64,000 nucleotides of DNA, from NCBI GenBank assembly GCA_035477115.1, contig DATIKW010000022.1, positions 1 through 64,000 of the forward strand, written 5' to 3'. Below the pieces are notes generated by a model, which saw nothing but the letters and a program-made list of their open reading frames with translations, made no database searches and was not told the DNA's origin. Position 1 is the stretch's first letter, and each line of letters opens with the position of its first letter. Positions 1 through 8,411 of the stretch are shown here, one piece after another. This stretch comes from UBA995 sp035477115 (GTDB lineage: Bacteria > Bacillota > Sulfobacillia > UBA995). A program made the position numbers and the translations under genes.

Positions 1-140
1 GCAAGTACCTGCGTGCCGCAAGTCCGCCCGCCAATCGGGCTAGACCGCGGGCCAAGGCACCCGGCCCGTCGCCGGAGCCGGAAAAGGTTACTGACATAAT
101 CGCTCATCACTAACACTGACATTTTCCCTTGACGTCGACA
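1..140 (+). mobile_element. Probable right end of an insertion sequence, IS21-like
   Basis: Near positions 90-125 two related copies of a motif occur (CTGACATAATCG and CTGACATTTTCC). They are followed by CCTTGACGTCGACA, ending in CA at 140. Repeated internal copies of the terminal sequence and a CA-3' end are typical of the IS21 family. Immediately after 140 the frame of a solute-binding protein resumes in mid-domain, which marks 140/141 as the probable insertion junction. The other end and any target duplication lie outside the window, so the family assignment is an inference. Confidence 0.4.
3..113 (+). CDS. C-terminal tail of an unknown protein cut by the window edge, possibly an insertion-sequence protein
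   Basis: A frame open from the window edge encodes 36 residues rich in Pro, Ala and Arg, ending in EKVTDIIAHH before a TAA. I do not recognise the tail. Its stop lies inside the repeat-bearing end of what looks like an insertion element, so the likeliest reading is the end of a transposition protein. It could also be a chance open frame. Confidence 0.3.
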   Translation, partial: KYLRAASPPANRARPRAKAPGPSPEPEKVTDIIAHH

Positions 141-735
141 GGTCGAGCCATATGGATTCGATCCCGTGCGGTCCAGAGCCCTCCTGGCGGAAGCCGGGTG
201 GACGGACACGAATGCAGATGGCATTGTGGATCGCGATCAGCAACCCCTTCGCCTCCGGCTGTTGTTTGGCACGCATGCACCGATGGCTATACCGATCACC
301 GAGGCCATCCAGAGCATGCTCCGGGATATCGGCATCGACGTCCAACTGGTAGGGCTCGAGCGGGCCGCTTACTGGACGGCCACCGACGAGGGAACCCATG
401 AGATGGTGCTCGTCCAGAACGTTATTGCCTCGGCCACCGGAGAAATCATCTTGCGGCGGGCTCACATCAGGGATATGAACAACCGCATCGCCCCGATCTT
501 CTGGATGGGCGAGGAGATGGACGCCCTCATCGACCGGGCTACCTCCACCTTCGACCAGGAGGAGCGGTTTGAGCTTTACCGCGAGATCCAGCGGCAGTTC
601 TACGAGCAAGTGGTGACCGTACCCATCAACTACATGCTGGACTTTGAGGCGTCGGGCGCTCACGTTCGCGGGTATGTTCCGCATTCTAGCAGTTGGCACC
701 AGAGGTACGACGGCGTATACATCGGGCGGCGGTAA
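141..735 (+). pseudogene. 5'-truncated oligopeptide/dipeptide ABC transporter substrate-binding protein (SBP_bac_5)
   Basis: The frame encodes VEPYGFDPVRSRALLAEAGW near its start, the conserved mid-to-late segment of family 5 solute-binding proteins, then TDTNADGIVD and a complete C-terminal lobe. Full-length members have about 500-600 residues; fewer than 200 remain. The same frame has stops at 97-99 and 130-132, so the missing N-terminus, including the signal peptide and first lobe, is not upstream. A GTG at 166 could start translation but would leave no signal peptide and half a domain. The simplest reading is disruption by the insertion element ending at 140. The two permease genes of the same transporter follow, so this was the first gene of that operon. 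A functional truncated product is unlikely. Confidence 0.75.
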
Positions 736-738
736 GCA

Positions 739-783
739 GCGACCTGGTCTGGGGGAGGGGGGCGACCTTCTCCCCCAGGTCGC
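739..783 (+). other. Intercistronic GC-rich hairpin between binding protein and permease
   Basis: GCGACCTGG at 739-747 pairs with CCAGGTCGC at 775-783, and the G-run and C-run inside can extend the stem past a small bulge. No T-tract follows. Hairpins here are known in ABC operons to protect the upstream binding-protein mRNA or lower downstream expression. The same arrangement occurs after the other two binding-protein genes in this window. Confidence 0.55.
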
Positions 784-813
784 CGAATCCCGAACGGAGG
801 GAGGCTAGCCGGC

Positions 814-1743
814 ATGCTCAAATTCATGGTGCGACGGTTGGCGGTCGCAATAGTGACGGTGTGGCTTGCCACGCTTTTGGTATTCTTGCTGTTGGCCTTT
901 GTACCGGGCGACCCGGTGGTGGCAATGCTGATAGATGTCAGTGGCGCGGCCCCGACGCAGGAGGAAATCGATGCGCTCCGCGCCCAGCTGGGCTTCGACC
1001 GGCCTACATATATCCGCTACTTCATGTGGCTCTCGCGCGTGCTGAGGGGGGACCTGGGAGAGTCTCTGATCACCGGTTTGCCGGTATCCCGGATGATCGC
1101 CGCCGCGCTCCCTGCGACCATGGAGCTTGCCTTCAGTTCCATGTTCATCGCCATCATCATCGCCTTCCCCTTAGGTATCTTATCCGCTACCCGGCGCAAC
1201 TCGCCCGTCGACTTCGCCAGCCGCATCGTATCGCTCATCGGCCTCTGCATGCCTGGTTTCTGGCTGGCACTGCTGCTCATGTTGGTATTCGCGGTGAACT
1301 TGGGGTGGCTGCCCGTGTTCGGCCGGGGAGAGTTGCGGCACCTGATCCTCCCGGCCATCACCCTGGGAACCGGCATGGCGGCACTGTCGGCCCGGCTGAT
1401 CCGGTCCAGCATGCTGGAGGTGCTGCAGGAGGATTTCATCCGCACCGCCCGGGCCAAGGGTCTGAGCGAGAATGTAGTAGTCTGGGTGCATGCCCTGAAG
1501 TGCGCCATGATCCCCGTCGTCACCATCCTGGGCTTGCAGATGGGCTTCGCCCTGGGCGGTAGCGCCATCGTCGAGACGGTCTTCGCCTGGCCGGGCATGG
1601 GCCGGATGATGGTGAACGCCATCTTCGCGCGCGACTTTGTCGTCGTCCAGGCCGCTACCCTGATGTTCGCCGCCATCATCACCGCGGCCAATACGCTGGT
1701 TGATATCTCCTACGCCTACCTGGACCCCCGTATCAGGTGCTGA
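814..1743 (+). CDS. Oligopeptide/dipeptide ABC transporter permease, DppB/OppB type
   Basis: This 309-residue inner-membrane permease belongs to the BPD_transp_1 family and would form half of the channel of a peptide- or nickel-type importer. Seen: an N-terminal membrane segment (residues 9-31), the DppB-type N-terminal region with LRAQLGFDRPTYIRYFMWL, several further hydrophobic helices, the EAA-loop stretch around DFIRTARAKGLSE that contacts the ATPase, and the typical ending AYLDPRIRC. The ATG is preceded by GGAGGGAGG. It lies downstream of the truncated binding-protein gene and an intercistronic hairpin, and 22 nt before the second permease. No ATPase gene follows, so energy must come from subunits encoded elsewhere. 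The substrate cannot be read from the sequence. Confidence 0.92.
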   Translation: MLKFMVRRLAVAIVTVWLATLLVFLLLAFVPGDPVVAMLIDVSGAAPTQEEIDALRAQLGFDRPTYIRYFMWLSRVLRGDLGESLITGLPVSRMIAAALPATMELAFSSMFIAIIIAFPLGILSATRRNSPVDFASRIVSLIGLCMPGFWLALLLMLVFAVNLGWLPVFGRGELRHLILPAITLGTGMAALSARLIRSSMLEVLQEDFIRTARAKGLSENVVVWVHALKCAMIPVVTILGLQMGFALGGSAIVETVFAWPGMGRMMVNAIFARDFVVVQAATLMFAAIITAANTLVDISYAYLDPRIRC

Positions 1744-1765
1744 GCCAAAAGGAGAGCCGACGGAC

Positions 1766-2611
1766 ATGCGGAGAGCGTTGCGCCGACTGTTTGCCGATAG
1801 ATTGGCCCGACTTGGCATGCTGGTCATCCTCGCATTCTTGGTCTGCGCCGCGTTCGCGCCCTACATCGCGCCCCGGGACCCGCTCGACCAGGACTTGCGC
1901 GCCACCTTGGCCCCCCCCGGCCCGGCCCATCGCCTGGGCACCGACCTCCTGGGGCGAGATGTGCTGAGCCGGCTCATACATGGCGCCCGGATATCGCTCC
2001 TGACCGGCATTATGGTCGTGGGAACGGCGGTGACCATCGGTTCCACGCTCGGCAGCATGGCCGGCTACTTCGGCGGCCGCCTCGATGATCTGCTGAGCCG
2101 GGCCACGGACGTGGTGCTGGCTTTTCCCGGGACCATATTGGCAATGGCCATCGCGGGGATGTTGGGTCCCGGCCTGTTCAACGCAATGATGGCCCTGGCG
2201 GTTACCGGGTGGCCCAGCTACTTTCGGGTCATGCGCGGGCAGGTCTTGGCCCTGAAGGAGAGGGATTTCGTCGAGGCGGCGCGGGCGGCGGGGGCGAGCG
2301 ACTTCACGATAATTTTCCGCCACATCATCCCCAATTGCCTCTCGCCCATCGTCGTCATGGCCACCCTGGGGATGGGGGGCATCATCCTGGCCGCCGCCGG
2401 GCTGAGTTTCCTGGGACTGGGAGCCCAACCGCCTACGCCGGAGTGGGGAGCGATGCTGAACGAGGCTCGCCCCTTCCTGCTCCGCGCCCCGCACCTCTCC
2501 ATATACCCGGGAGTCGCGATCATGCTGGTGGTGCTGGGATTCAACGTGCTGGGCGATGGCCTGCGCGACGTGCTCGACCCCCGCAGTCGCGAACAACGCT
2601 GTGCTCAATGA
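1766..2611 (+). CDS. Oligopeptide/dipeptide ABC transporter permease, DppC/OppC type
   Basis: This 281-residue second permease is the partner of the gene just upstream. It shows the OppC N-terminal membrane helix, the segment HRLGTDLLGRDVLSRLIHGAR diagnostic of DppC-type subunits, about five further helices, the EAA loop DFVEAARAAGASDFTIIFRH, and the C-terminal FNVLGDGLRDVLDPRSRE. I chose the ATG at 1766 over an upstream in-frame start at 1700 because AAAAGGAGAG lies just before it and the protein then has normal family length. Together with the upstream permease it would form the membrane pore. It is followed by a structured non-coding leader rather than by DppD/DppF ATPases. Confidence 0.92.
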   Translation: MRRALRRLFADRLARLGMLVILAFLVCAAFAPYIAPRDPLDQDLRATLAPPGPAHRLGTDLLGRDVLSRLIHGARISLLTGIMVVGTAVTIGSTLGSMAGYFGGRLDDLLSRATDVVLAFPGTILAMAIAGMLGPGLFNAMMALAVTGWPSYFRVMRGQVLALKERDFVEAARAAGASDFTIIFRHIIPNCLSPIVVMATLGMGGIILAAAGLSFLGLGAQPPTPEWGAMLNEARPFLLRAPHLSIYPGVAIMLVVLGFNVLGDGLRDVLDPRSREQRCAQ

Positions 2612-2754
2612 GCATGGCCGACGGGCAAACCCCGAAAAGGGTTTATGCCCTGAATGGCGAAGTGACCTCCCATAGGGAGGGGACGCCTTCACAGCCGCTG
2701 GCTAGGTGAAGTAGGCCAAGACAAGGCCTACCCCCCCATAGGGAGGAATGGCGA
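2612..2754 (+). promoter_or_regulatory. Structured leader with three hairpins and a repeated Shine-Dalgarno-containing motif
   Basis: Three stems are visible. GGGCAAACCC (2623-2632) pairs with GGGTTT...GCCC (2639-2650), leaving a CGAAAA loop and a 2-nt bulge. CCTCCC (2666-2671) pairs with GGGAGG (2675-2680). GTAGGCC (2711-2717) pairs with GGCCTAC (2725-2731). The 12-mer CCCATAGGGAGG occurs at 2669-2680 and again at 2735-2746, where its GGGAGG is the ribosome binding site of the next gene. CCTCCC at 2666 could therefore pair with either GGGAGG. This resembles translational control, but I match it to no known riboswitch class. Confidence 0.5.
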
Positions 2755-3507
2755 TTGGATTTGGGTAAAGACTCGCTGCTACTGATCGCAAACTACGGTT
2801 CGGAACTGGTCGCGACTGCCGGGGCTCTGGCCAGCAACGTGGCCGCCGGCGGCAGGACGCACGCCCTCATCTTGCTGGCGCGGCCGAAGGCCCGGCCAGA
2901 CCTGCAGCGGGCCGCTGAGGCCATCGGCTGCGGCATCGAATTCGCCGACTTGCCCAATGGGGGTATAAGCCTGGCGTACGAGCAGAAGGTACGCCTCATC
3001 AAGACCATCCGCGAGTTCCACCCGAGCATCGCGCTGATGCAGGACCCGGAGCACGTGTGGCATGACCTGGACCCGGATCGCCGCATGGGGATGATGCTCA
3101 CCCTCGAGGCACTGGCGTTGGCGGGACGCGAGTTCGCCCAGGAGGACCTGCCCGGACTCAAACCATGTCCGGTGCCCACGATCTACTACCTGTGGCCGGA
3201 GCATCCCAACTGCGTCCTCGACATCTCCCCGGTATGGGACGTGAAGGCCAAGGCGGTTGAGTGCATCTCCTACCAGCACGAGTTCACGGTGCAGATGCTT
3301 GAGGGCAGTCTCACCCCGGCGAGCCTGGAGGCCGCCGTGCCCGGCTACGGCAAGCTTCCCGGCAACCGGGAAAGGGGCCTTGCCCTGCATCGGGCCCGCG
3401 AGCGGGCGGATGCCATTCATCATGGACTCGGCGGCCATGGGCATTTTGCCATGGCGGAGGCCTACCGCCGGGAGGGCAACTTCCAGCTGGGACGGCTTGT
3501 GCCCTGA
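2755..3507 (+). CDS. PIG-L/LmbE-fold protein lacking the zinc ligands (predicted pseudo-deacetylase A)
   Basis: This 250-residue protein follows the PIG-L N-acetylglucosaminyl deacetylase layout: a beta-strand, the active loop and helix near residues 8-35, a central strand-loop near residues 95-115, then a VLDISPVWDVKAKAVECISYQ segment like the family's D-I-T...K..A motif. The catalytic signatures are altered. Where the family has AHPDDE this protein has ANYGSE, and where it has HPDH it has DPDR. All three usual zinc ligands and the catalytic Asp are therefore absent by my hand alignment. The TTG start follows GGGAGG by 8 nt. A paralogue lies next to it, and both sit between two peptide permease pairs. 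A different metal site, a binding-only role or a partner subunit are possible; no activity can be assigned. Confidence 0.7.
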   Translation: MDLGKDSLLLIANYGSELVATAGALASNVAAGGRTHALILLARPKARPDLQRAAEAIGCGIEFADLPNGGISLAYEQKVRLIKTIREFHPSIALMQDPEHVWHDLDPDRRMGMMLTLEALALAGREFAQEDLPGLKPCPVPTIYYLWPEHPNCVLDISPVWDVKAKAVECISYQHEFTVQMLEGSLTPASLEAAVPGYGKLPGNRERGLALHRARERADAIHHGLGGHGHFAMAEAYRREGNFQLGRLVP

Positions 3508-3561
3508 TTGACGCCGCGTACGAACCCAGCCAGACCAAGCTGACTACAGGGGGATGATACG

Positions 3562-4305
3562 ATGGCCAAGACCGTGTTGATGCTCGCCACCTTTGCCATG
3601 GAGATCGTGGAATGTGGGGGAGCCCTGTACAAGAACGCACGCACGGGCGGGAAGTCCCATGCGGCGGTTCTCCTGTGCCGGGAGGCGAATCGGGCGGGCA
3701 CGGTGAAGGCCGGCGAGGTGCTGGGGACGACGGTGGAGTTCTTGAACTTCGAACAGGGGCAGGTGGCTCCCGACGTAGCGGGCAAGAAGAAGCTCGTGGA
3801 ACTCATCCGCCGAGTACGCCCCGACATCTGCATCATGCAGGATCCGGTCCACTCCTTCCCCGATCTCGACCCGGACCGGCGCCCGGCGATGATCCTATAC
3901 CTCGAGGCGTTGGCCCTGGCATCGCGGGATTTTGCCTTGAGCGATATGCCGGGCCTGAAACCCCATCCGGTGCCGACGATCTACTACATGACCCCCGAGC
4001 ATGCCAACTGCGTGATCGATGTGGCGGACATCTGGGAAGTCAAGGAACAGGCGATGAATTGCCTGGCAGGGCAACAGGAGTTCACGGGCAAGGTCCTACG
4101 CGAGCGGCTCAGCCCGACCGCGCTCCGCAACCTGGTGGGGTCGGACAAGACCCAAGCCTCCGATCTGGAGCTGGGACGGGCCTTGCATTCAGTCCTGGAC
4201 CGGTCCTTTCACGTGTACCACGGCTATCCTTCCCATGCCCGCGTCGCCATGGGTGAGCCGTACCGCCGGGAAGGTCCGTTCGAGCTGGAACAGCTCGTCG
4301 TCTAG
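3562..4305 (+). CDS. PIG-L/LmbE-fold protein lacking the zinc ligands (predicted pseudo-deacetylase B)
   Basis: This 247-residue paralogue of the preceding gene shares blocks such as DLDPDRR, the D(L/M)PGLKP.PVPTIYY stretch and PEH.NCV.D. The family zinc motif AHPDDE reads ATFAME here, and the second motif is again DPDR rather than HPDH, so zinc ligands are missing in both paralogues while the new residues DLDPDRR and PEH are conserved between them. That pattern suggests selection for a changed site rather than decay. The ATG at 3562 follows an AGGGGG ribosome binding site. The gene ends 15 or 36 nt before the next binding protein gene, depending on that gene's start. The pair may act as a heteromer on whatever the adjacent transporter imports; this is inference. 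Confidence 0.7.
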   Translation: MAKTVLMLATFAMEIVECGGALYKNARTGGKSHAAVLLCREANRAGTVKAGEVLGTTVEFLNFEQGQVAPDVAGKKKLVELIRRVRPDICIMQDPVHSFPDLDPDRRPAMILYLEALALASRDFALSDMPGLKPHPVPTIYYMTPEHANCVIDVADIWEVKEQAMNCLAGQQEFTGKVLRERLSPTALRNLVGSDKTQASDLELGRALHSVLDRSFHVYHGYPSHARVAMGEPYRREGPFELEQLVV

Positions 4306-4341
4306 GGAGGCGAGTGGTGGATGACACAAGGGGGGTTAGAG

Positions 4342-6066
4342 ATGGTAAGCAGGTCGGCAAGAGGTAGACGATGGGTTGGGCTCGTCACGGTGCTGATCGT
4401 CCTGGCAGGGATCGGCACGGCGGCCTCCGGCGCCGAACCTCCGCAGCTCCGGATCGGCATCCATACGGAAGAGGGCTGGATGACGCCATACTCCTACGTC
4501 ACCGGATATCCAGGCCTCCCGTTTGTGCGGATGATCTACGACACGCTGTTCATCATGAACGCCGAGCGGACGCCGGTCCCCTGGATGGTGCGGGAGTACT
4601 CCACGTCCGAGGACGGCCTGACCTGGACCCTCAAGCTCCACGAGGGCATTGAGTTCCACGACGGGACCCCGCTCACCTCGGCGGACGTCGCCTTCAGCTA
4701 CACCTTCATGACCTTGCACGGGCATGGCCCCTGGCAGCGGTCATTGCGCGGGATCAAGAGCGTCGAGGCAACCGATGAACACACGGTAGTGATCCAGCTC
4801 GAGCGGGTGTTGCCGCTGTTCAAGCAAGTGCCGCTGGCCGAAGTGGTCATCATCCCCCGTCACGTCTGGGAAGGCGTGACCGACCCCAAGACCATCACTG
4901 ACGCCACGGGCAGCGGCCCCTATCGCCTGGTCGAGTATCAGTCCGGCCAGTTCTATCGGCTTGAGGCCCACCCGAACTACTTCCATGCTGAGCAGAAGCC
5001 GTCGGTCGCCTCGATCATCGTGCCGTTCATCCCCGATGCTACCACCATGTTCATGGCCCTGAAGGCCGGCGAAATCGACATGGGGACCCGGGATGTGCCG
5101 CCGGAAATGGTGGCGGACCTGGCGGGGACGGCCGGCTTGAAGGTCGAGCGCGGCCCGTCGTACGTATCCACCCTGCTCGCCATCAACAACCAGCGGCCGC
5201 CCTTCAATCAGGTCGATTTCCGCCGAGCGTTGGAACTGGTGGTCGACGTCCAGTACCTCGTCGACATCATTCGACTGGGCCAGGCCACCATCGGTAGCCC
5301 TGGTTTCGTCCATCCCATGTCGCCGTGGGTAGCGGCAGTGCCGGAAGCGGTCAAGCAGGACTTCGCGGCGGCGGCCCGGCTGCTGGACGGTCTCGGCTTC
5401 ACCGATCGCAACGGCGACGGCCTCCGGGAAGACCCGCAGGGCAACCGCTTCCAGCAGACGATCATCACCTCGGCGGAGCGCCCGGAGCGGGTGCGGGTGG
5501 CCCAGATCATCGGCGACTGGTTCAAGCAGGCCGGCTTGGACACGGTGGTCCAGGCGATGGAGCACACCACGGTCCAAGCCCGAGTCTGGCCTGACTTCGA
5601 CGTCACCAAGGGGCGGGACTACGACCTGGCGGTATGGGGCTGGTCGGCCGGCGTCCAGGAGAATCCGCTCAACCTCTGGGAAGTGCTCCACACCAGGGGA
5701 ACGCTGAATGTCGGCGCCTTCTCCGATCCGGCGGTGGATGCCATTGCCGAGCGCCTGCTGGGAGTGACGAACCGCGACGATTTCCGGCCGGTGGTGGAGG
5801 AACTCGCGCGGACGACCGCGGGCAAGGTGCCCTTCATAACTCTGTGGTATCCGGACAACAGCTACGCTTACCGTCCGGAAGCCCACGATGGCTGGGTGTA
5901 CGTGCGGGGCCTGGGCATCCTCGACAAGCTGTCCTTGATCGGGCCGGTTGTCGCGGGCGGTGGTCCGGTTGGCCCGGTAGGGGCTCGCTCGTTGCCCTGG
6001 ATAGTCCTCGCTGTAGTGTTGGCTGGAGCCGGCATCGTGGTAGCCCGGCGCAAGCGGCGTAGCTGA
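4342..6066 (+). CDS. Oligopeptide-type ABC transporter substrate-binding protein with C-terminal membrane anchor
   Basis: This family 5 solute-binding protein captures an extracellular peptide-like ligand and delivers it to the permeases downstream. From 4342 it begins with basic residues and a hydrophobic stretch ending near ASGA, a cleavable signal peptide without a lipobox Cys. The binding domain follows, with FHDGTPLTSADVAFSYTF, GSGPYRLVEY and RRALELVVDVQYLV. The C-terminus is unusual: a Gly/Pro-rich linker, a hydrophobic helix (LPWIVLAVVLAGAGIVVA) and the basic end RRKRRS, so the mature protein is probably tethered by its tail. An alternative ATG at 4321 has GGGAGG 10 nt upstream; I prefer 4342, with GGGGGG 6 nt upstream, for its compact signal peptide. 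A 12-bp hairpin separates it from the permease genes. Confidence 0.9.
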   Translation: MVSRSARGRRWVGLVTVLIVLAGIGTAASGAEPPQLRIGIHTEEGWMTPYSYVTGYPGLPFVRMIYDTLFIMNAERTPVPWMVREYSTSEDGLTWTLKLHEGIEFHDGTPLTSADVAFSYTFMTLHGHGPWQRSLRGIKSVEATDEHTVVIQLERVLPLFKQVPLAEVVIIPRHVWEGVTDPKTITDATGSGPYRLVEYQSGQFYRLEAHPNYFHAEQKPSVASIIVPFIPDATTMFMALKAGEIDMGTRDVPPEMVADLAGTAGLKVERGPSYVSTLLAINNQRPPFNQVDFRRALELVVDVQYLVDIIRLGQATIGSPGFVHPMSPWVAAVPEAVKQDFAAAARLLDGLGFTDRNGDGLREDPQGNRFQQTIITSAERPERVRVAQIIGDWFKQAGLDTVVQAMEHTTVQARVWPDFDVTKGRDYDLAVWGWSAGVQENPLNLWEVLHTRGTLNVGAFSDPAVDAIAERLLGVTNRDDFRPVVEELARTTAGKVPFITLWYPDNSYAYRPEAHDGWVYVRGLGILDKLSLIGPVVAGGGPVGPVGARSLPWIVLAVVLAGAGIVVARRKRRS

Positions 6067-6073
6067 ACCCAGG

Positions 6074-6101
6074 CCGGGGAGGGGGGCAACCCCCTCCCCG
6101 G
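6074..6101 (+). other. Perfect 12-bp intercistronic hairpin with GCAA loop
   Basis: CCGGGGAGGGGG (6074-6085), loop GCAA, then CCCCCTCCCCGG (6090-6101). The loop is a GNRA tetraloop. No T-tract follows, so this is more likely an mRNA-stabilising or partial attenuating element between the binding protein and its permeases than a full terminator. Confidence 0.65.
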
Positions 6102-6122
6102 TTTCCGGAGGGAAGCCCACCG

Positions 6123-7093
<971 letters not shown>

Positions 7094-7097
<4 letters not shown>

Positions 7098-7969
7098 CCA
7101 ACCTGGTGCCCGGAACGCGCCCGCACGCACTGAAACTCTTCCTGGAGAACCCGCCGGGACTGATCGGCGCCCTGCTGCTGGCAATGCTGCTGGGGATCGC
7201 CGTTTTCGCTCCTCAGATCAGCCCCTATGACCCCGACGATCGGGTGGGACGGCCCTTCCAGGAGCCGGGCGCGGGCCACCTTTTGGGGACCAATGACATC
7301 GGGCAGGACATCCTCTCGGAAATCATCTGGGGCACCCGGGCTTCGCTGACCATCGGCGTGGTGGCGGGGATGCTGGTGACAACCATCGGGACCACGGTGG
7401 GTCTGGTGGCGGGCTGTAGCGGAGGGACCGTCGACAACCTGTTGATGCGCTTCACCGACCTGGTGCTCATCGTCCCCTTCCTCCCGCTGATGATCCTGCT
7501 GGCGGCCTTCCTCGGCCCGAGCTTCTACAACCTCCTGCTGGTGATTGGCGTCTTGATGTGGGCCAGGCCCGCCCGGATCATCCGTTCCCAGGTGCTGAGC
7601 TTGCGGTGCCGCACCTACGTGGAGGCGGCGCGGGCGGCCGGCGCATCTTCAGGCCGGATCATGTTCCGGCACATCCTGCCCGGAGTGCTGCCGCTGGCTT
7701 TGGCCCAGTTCGTGATGAGCGCCAGCATGGCCATACTCATCGAGGCATCGCTGAGTTTCCTGGGCCTTGGGGACCCGCTGCAGAAGAGCTGGGGGTCGAT
7801 CCTCTTCTATGCGCAGGCTAGAGGCGCCTTCATCACCGGGGCCTGGCTCTGGTGGGTTCTGCCGCCTGGGCTGCTCATAACCTTGACGGTGATGGGGTTT
7901 GCCCTGACCGGGTTCGCCCTTGACCGGTATGTCAATCCTCGCCTGAACCAGCGTCAGGCGAGTGGCTGA
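7094..7969 (+). CDS. Oligopeptide/dipeptide ABC transporter permease, DppC/OppC type (second system)
   Basis: This 291-residue partner permease shows an N-terminal membrane helix, PFQEPGAGHLLGTNDIGQD (the OppC signature before the second helix), four or five further helices, and the EAA loop YVEAARAAGASSGRIMFRHI. The chosen ATG at 7094 overlaps the previous stop; the longer upstream open frame is only the shadow of the previous gene. It closes the transporter block. As with the first permease pair, DppD/DppF-type ATPases are missing downstream, so shared ATPases encoded elsewhere, or upstream of the window, must power both systems. Confidence 0.93.
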
Positions 7970-8099
7970 CGGCGGACCGCCCGGCGAGGCGAACGGGCCA
8001 CCCCTGGCCGGCAGGAAAACGGAGTGTGGGAAGGGGAATTACCTGACGGCAGACCATATTCCGGCCGGCCTTGCCCGGACGGATAGGGGGCGAGGCAGG

Positions 8100-8384
8100 T
8101 TGCTCCAGCACCATCCGGAGGCCAGCATCCGCCGGCTGGCGGCAAGACTGGCCAAGATCGAGGGACACACCCGGGCCACGATCGAGATGATCAAGGCCGA
8201 TCGCGACTGCACCGAGGTCCTGCATCAGATCCGCAGCATTATCGGCGCCTGGCAGCAAGTATCGGCCCTGGTGCTCGACGAGCATCTGAAATCGTGCATT
8301 CAGGAAGCCGTAAGCAACGGCCGGGCGGAAGAAGCCATCGCTAACCTGCGGCAGGCGCTGCTCCGGCGGCCCCCGGTGCTGTAG
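8100..8384 (+). CDS. CsoR/FrmR-family metal- or thiol-sensing repressor
   Basis: An all-helical DUF156 repressor of 94 residues from the TTG at 8100, the usual family length. The typical start IRRLAARLAKIEGH is followed by the family's Cys in DRDC and by H and C in DEHLKSC, so the Cys-His-Cys sensing set of CsoR-like proteins is present. Members of this family bind Cu(I), Ni, formaldehyde or sulfane sulfur and release their operator. The start is uncertain: an ATG at 7962 in the same frame overlaps the permease gene but adds about 46 residues of non-conserved sequence. GCGAGGCAGG precedes the TTG. No metal exporter, formaldehyde dehydrogenase or sulfurtransferase lies next to it, so its ligand cannot be guessed from context. 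Confidence 0.85.
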   Translation: MLQHHPEASIRRLAARLAKIEGHTRATIEMIKADRDCTEVLHQIRSIIGAWQQVSALVLDEHLKSCIQEAVSNGRAEEAIANLRQALLRRPPVL

Positions 8385-8411
8385 CATCTCGTTTTCCTTT
8401 CGGGAGGGACG

